Shown piece after piece: positions 62,206-64,000 of a DNA stretch of 64,000 nucleotides (positions are counted from its first letter, which is position 1; each line of letters starts with the position of its first letter). The stretch is from contig JAJEIE010000019.1 in assembly GCA_022827625.1 (NCBI GenBank), forward strand, positions 1 to 64,000. Reading direction: 5' to 3'. The notes beneath the pieces were generated by a model. The model saw nothing but the letters and a program-made list of their open reading frames with translations. It did no database searches and was not told the origin of the DNA. The position numbers were made by a program, and so were the translations under genes. Source of the DNA: Candidatus Poribacteria bacterium. Its GTDB lineage: Bacteria > Poribacteria > WGA-4E > WGA-3G.

Positions 62206-64000
62206 CTATTCCTTTGTGCTCTTCGTTTCTTTTTCAATACTACCGTTGTTCTGCCAATCCTGTGCTTTCTCCTTGAGTTTCTCAAGGTCTTCCGGATTGT
62301 TGATATCGACGATGTGTGGCGTTATGATGATGACAATCTCCGTATCTTCGACAGCCGTTTCGGTATTTTTGAAGAGTCTACCGATTAAGGGGATGTCGCC
62401 TAAGATTGGGAGTTTGTTTTCTATCTCTTTCTGCTTTTTGCGGATAATACCGCCAACGACAATCTGTTGCCCGTCTTCAACATCAATATAGACGCTTATG
62501 GCGTTGTCATCGGTGATCGGCGCATTGAAGTCCGTAAACTCAATAAAATTGCTGGCACTGATGTTTTCAATGTCCATACCGATTGTCCGTTTGCCGTCTT
62601 CGCTGACTTGCGATTTGGCAATGTAAGGTGTAACTGAAATGTTAATACCCACCGGTGGATCGATAAAATCATAGTTGAAAAGGGGTTGCGAAACAGCCTC
62701 CCCTAAAATGCTGGTGGTGTCAACACTTTGGAGATACGGAATTCGGCGACCACTACTCCACGTAGCGTTCCAAGAGTCTCGTGTGAGAAGGGACGGCGTT
62801 GAAAGGGTTTGGACCTTGTTTTCACGCATAAGGGCATGGAGGAGCGACATGTATTCCTTCGTTGCTAAGCCGAGGTTAAACCCAGAAATCTCTTGTTCAA
62901 GTCCGAGCTGGCTCTCAAATTCACCAATAAGTGGGTTGCCCGGTGCGACGGAGGCACCAAAGATTCTTTTTTCCTGTGCCGTGAGTTCGATACCAAGTTT
63001 AGTGGTTTCGTCGAGGGTGACTTCCAGAATCTGAATATCTATCCAGACCTGTCCGCGAACGAAGTCTAACTTCTCAATGAGTGCCCTGACAGCCGGAAGG
63101 TATCGCTGCCGCGTTGTGACAATCAAGGAATTGGTATCCGCATCAGCAAAGACTGTGACTTTTCCGCGCAGAGAGTTAATATCTTGCTGTTCCTGTCTGC
63201 CACCCGAAGCAAAGAAACGACTGAAACTAAAGCCTCCATCGCCGCCTTCCTCTCCTTCCCAGACCTGCTGAAGGACTTCCTGGAGATGATCGGCATTGCC
63301 ATACTCAAGTCGGATTGCCTCTGTAATCTCCCTTTGCCCCTCTGGCGTCGCGACATCCATAGAGTTGATAAACTCTGTGATGAGATCGAAATTCCGTTGT
63401 GTCGCCGTTGAGACAATAACTGCATTCAGCGTCGGGTACGCTTCAGCAGTAACGTTGCCTGCCAATGAGCCTTGCGTCTGGTTGCGTTGGCGTTCGGCGA
63501 GGAAGAAGAAAAAGTTTCCGCTGTTCCCAGAGCTACCTTGATAGACGTTGTTGATGACGGCTGCAACGTTTTCCGCATCGGCGTATTTGAGTTTATACAT
63601 CCGAGTGCCCCATTCCTGATCGGGCATATTGACATCGAGTTTTTTGATGAGTCCGTCAATCGTTTCAAAGTTCTGTGCACTGGTAGAGATGAGAATGGCA
63701 TTGAGGCGTAAATCCGCGACGATGTGTACCTCACCTTGCACGCCAAATCCGGTGCTACCTTCGCTGAGTTCTCCGCGTCGCGCGCGGCGTTCACGTTCCC
63801 ACCACGGGAGATCTCTATCGGAACCGGCTCCGCCTTCAAACAGGTCCTGTAGACTCGTCACAAGGGTTTCGGCATCGGCGAACTGAAGAAAATAGAGTCG
63901 AATCTCTTCTTGCGTTTGCTCTTGATCGAGCTCGTTAATAACCTTTTCAATAATGGAAAAATTACGAGGATCCGAGGCGACAACGATAATGTTGAGTCGG
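62206..64000 (-). CDS. GspD-type secretin, 5' end beyond window
   Basis: At least 597 residues, open to the window edge, so the N-terminus is missing. Repeated N-domain units each have a LxAxPRxxxIxxLIxxLD-like line (LNIIVVASDPRNFSIIEKVI, LNAILISTSAQNFETIDGLI, LNAVIVSTATQRNFDLITEF, TNSLIVTTRQRYLPAVRALI). The secretin domain has VWIDIQILEVT, VQTLSTPSLLT, PVGINISVTPYI, GQQIVVGGIIRKKQ and the terminal PILGDIPLIGRLF with IIITPHIV. This is the outer-membrane pore of type II secretion or a related pilus. Glu/Gly/Arg-rich inserts lie in two N-domains. Confidence 0.85.
   Translation of the reverse strand, partial: RLNIIVVASDPRNFSIIEKVINELDQEQTQEEIRLYFLQFADAETLVTSLQDLFEGGAGSDRDLPWWERERRARRGELSEGSTGFGVQGEVHIVADLRLNAILISTSAQNFETIDGLIKKLDVNMPDQEWGTRMYKLKYADAENVAAVINNVYQGSSGNSGNFFFFLAERQRNQTQGSLAGNVTAEAYPTLNAVIVSTATQRNFDLITEFINSMDVATPEGQREITEAIRLEYGNADHLQEVLQQVWEGEEGGDGGFSFSRFFASGGRQEQQDINSLRGKVTVFADADTNSLIVTTRQRYLPAVRALIEKLDFVRGQVWIDIQILEVTLDETTKLGIELTAQEKRIFGASVAPGNPLIGEFESQLGLEQEISGFNLGLATKEYMSLLHALMRENKVQTLSTPSLLTRDSWNATWSSGRRIPYLQSVDTTSILGEAVSQPLFNYDFIDPPVGINISVTPYIAKSQVSEDGKRTIGMDIENISASNFIEFTDFNAPITDDNAISVYIDVEDGQQIVVGGIIRKKQKEIENKLPILGDIPLIGRLFKNTETAVEDTEIVIIITPHIVDINNPEDLEKLKEKAQDWQNNGSIEKETKSTKE

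Noticed and set aside
1-64000. tRNA or rRNA genes
   Set aside because: No cloverleaf or rRNA segment was noticed by eye; a tRNAscan/Rfam run would be needed to exclude small ones.

Overview
The window reads as chromosome from an uncultured bacterium, most like Candidatus Poribacteria. That is an inference from gene content and style: sulfatase, PhyH dioxygenase, Gfo/Idh/MocA, sialidase, LamG and beta-propeller secreted proteins, and dense short palindromic repeats. No rRNA, tRNA, CRISPR array or complete insertion sequence was seen, so the lineage cannot be fixed from the window alone.

Layout. 0-0.25 kb holds a structured, IS200/IS605-like end. 0.24-4.25 kb: a methyltransferase, an APH-family kinase and a large GT-C-like membrane protein. 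4.4-7.6 kb: a plus-strand run (half-length HigA-like protein, DUF123 GIY-YIG protein, M29 aminopeptidase, methyltransferase-like protein, VTT membrane protein). 7.8-18.7 kb: catabolic and secreted genes (sulfatase, divergent phosphohexomutase, Ycf48-like propeller, oxidoreductase, LamG proteins, PhyH, sialidase). 18.8-22.5 kb: thiE-DUF2851-methyltransferase operon and an SGNH hydrolase. 22.6-27.3 kb: a six-gene minus-strand operon headed by an ECF sigma factor (FHA protein, TPR metalloprotease-like protein, CvpA, two TPR/DUF5683 paralogues). 27.5-31.5 kb: truD, a ferredoxin-membrane-Hsp20-like fusion and bioA. 31.6-35.7 kb: a propeller protein and an S55 peptidase-like protein. 36.1-40.8 kb: glpK with an NtrC-type two-component pair. 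40.8-46.2 kb: rhodanese, TonB receptor, class II terpene cyclase-like protein and a glycosyltransferase. 46.2-51.2 kb: a cluster of secreted proteins, four with a shared C-terminal motif, plus a truncated FG-GAP protein. 51.2-60.2 kb: a defence-like and decayed accessory region (PIN remnant, orphan HicB, small antitoxin-like protein, TIR-TPR, DUF2971, type IIG restriction-modification). 60.3-64 kb: a TPR protein and a GspD-type secretin that runs off the end.

The most promising undescribed signal is a short C-terminal motif, roughly K-[LI]-[AT]-T-[TI]-W-G-x-[ILM]-K, at the end of six otherwise mostly unrelated proteins that all start with signal peptides. It has no hydrophobic segment and is encoded by different codons in each gene. 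It looks like a protein-level export, sorting or anchoring tag. Other signals: several short-repeat families, one of them embedded in frame in the restriction-modification gene; a 39-bp inverted repeat bounding a 1.1-kb accessory segment; the ECF/FHA operon; and the ferredoxin fusion.
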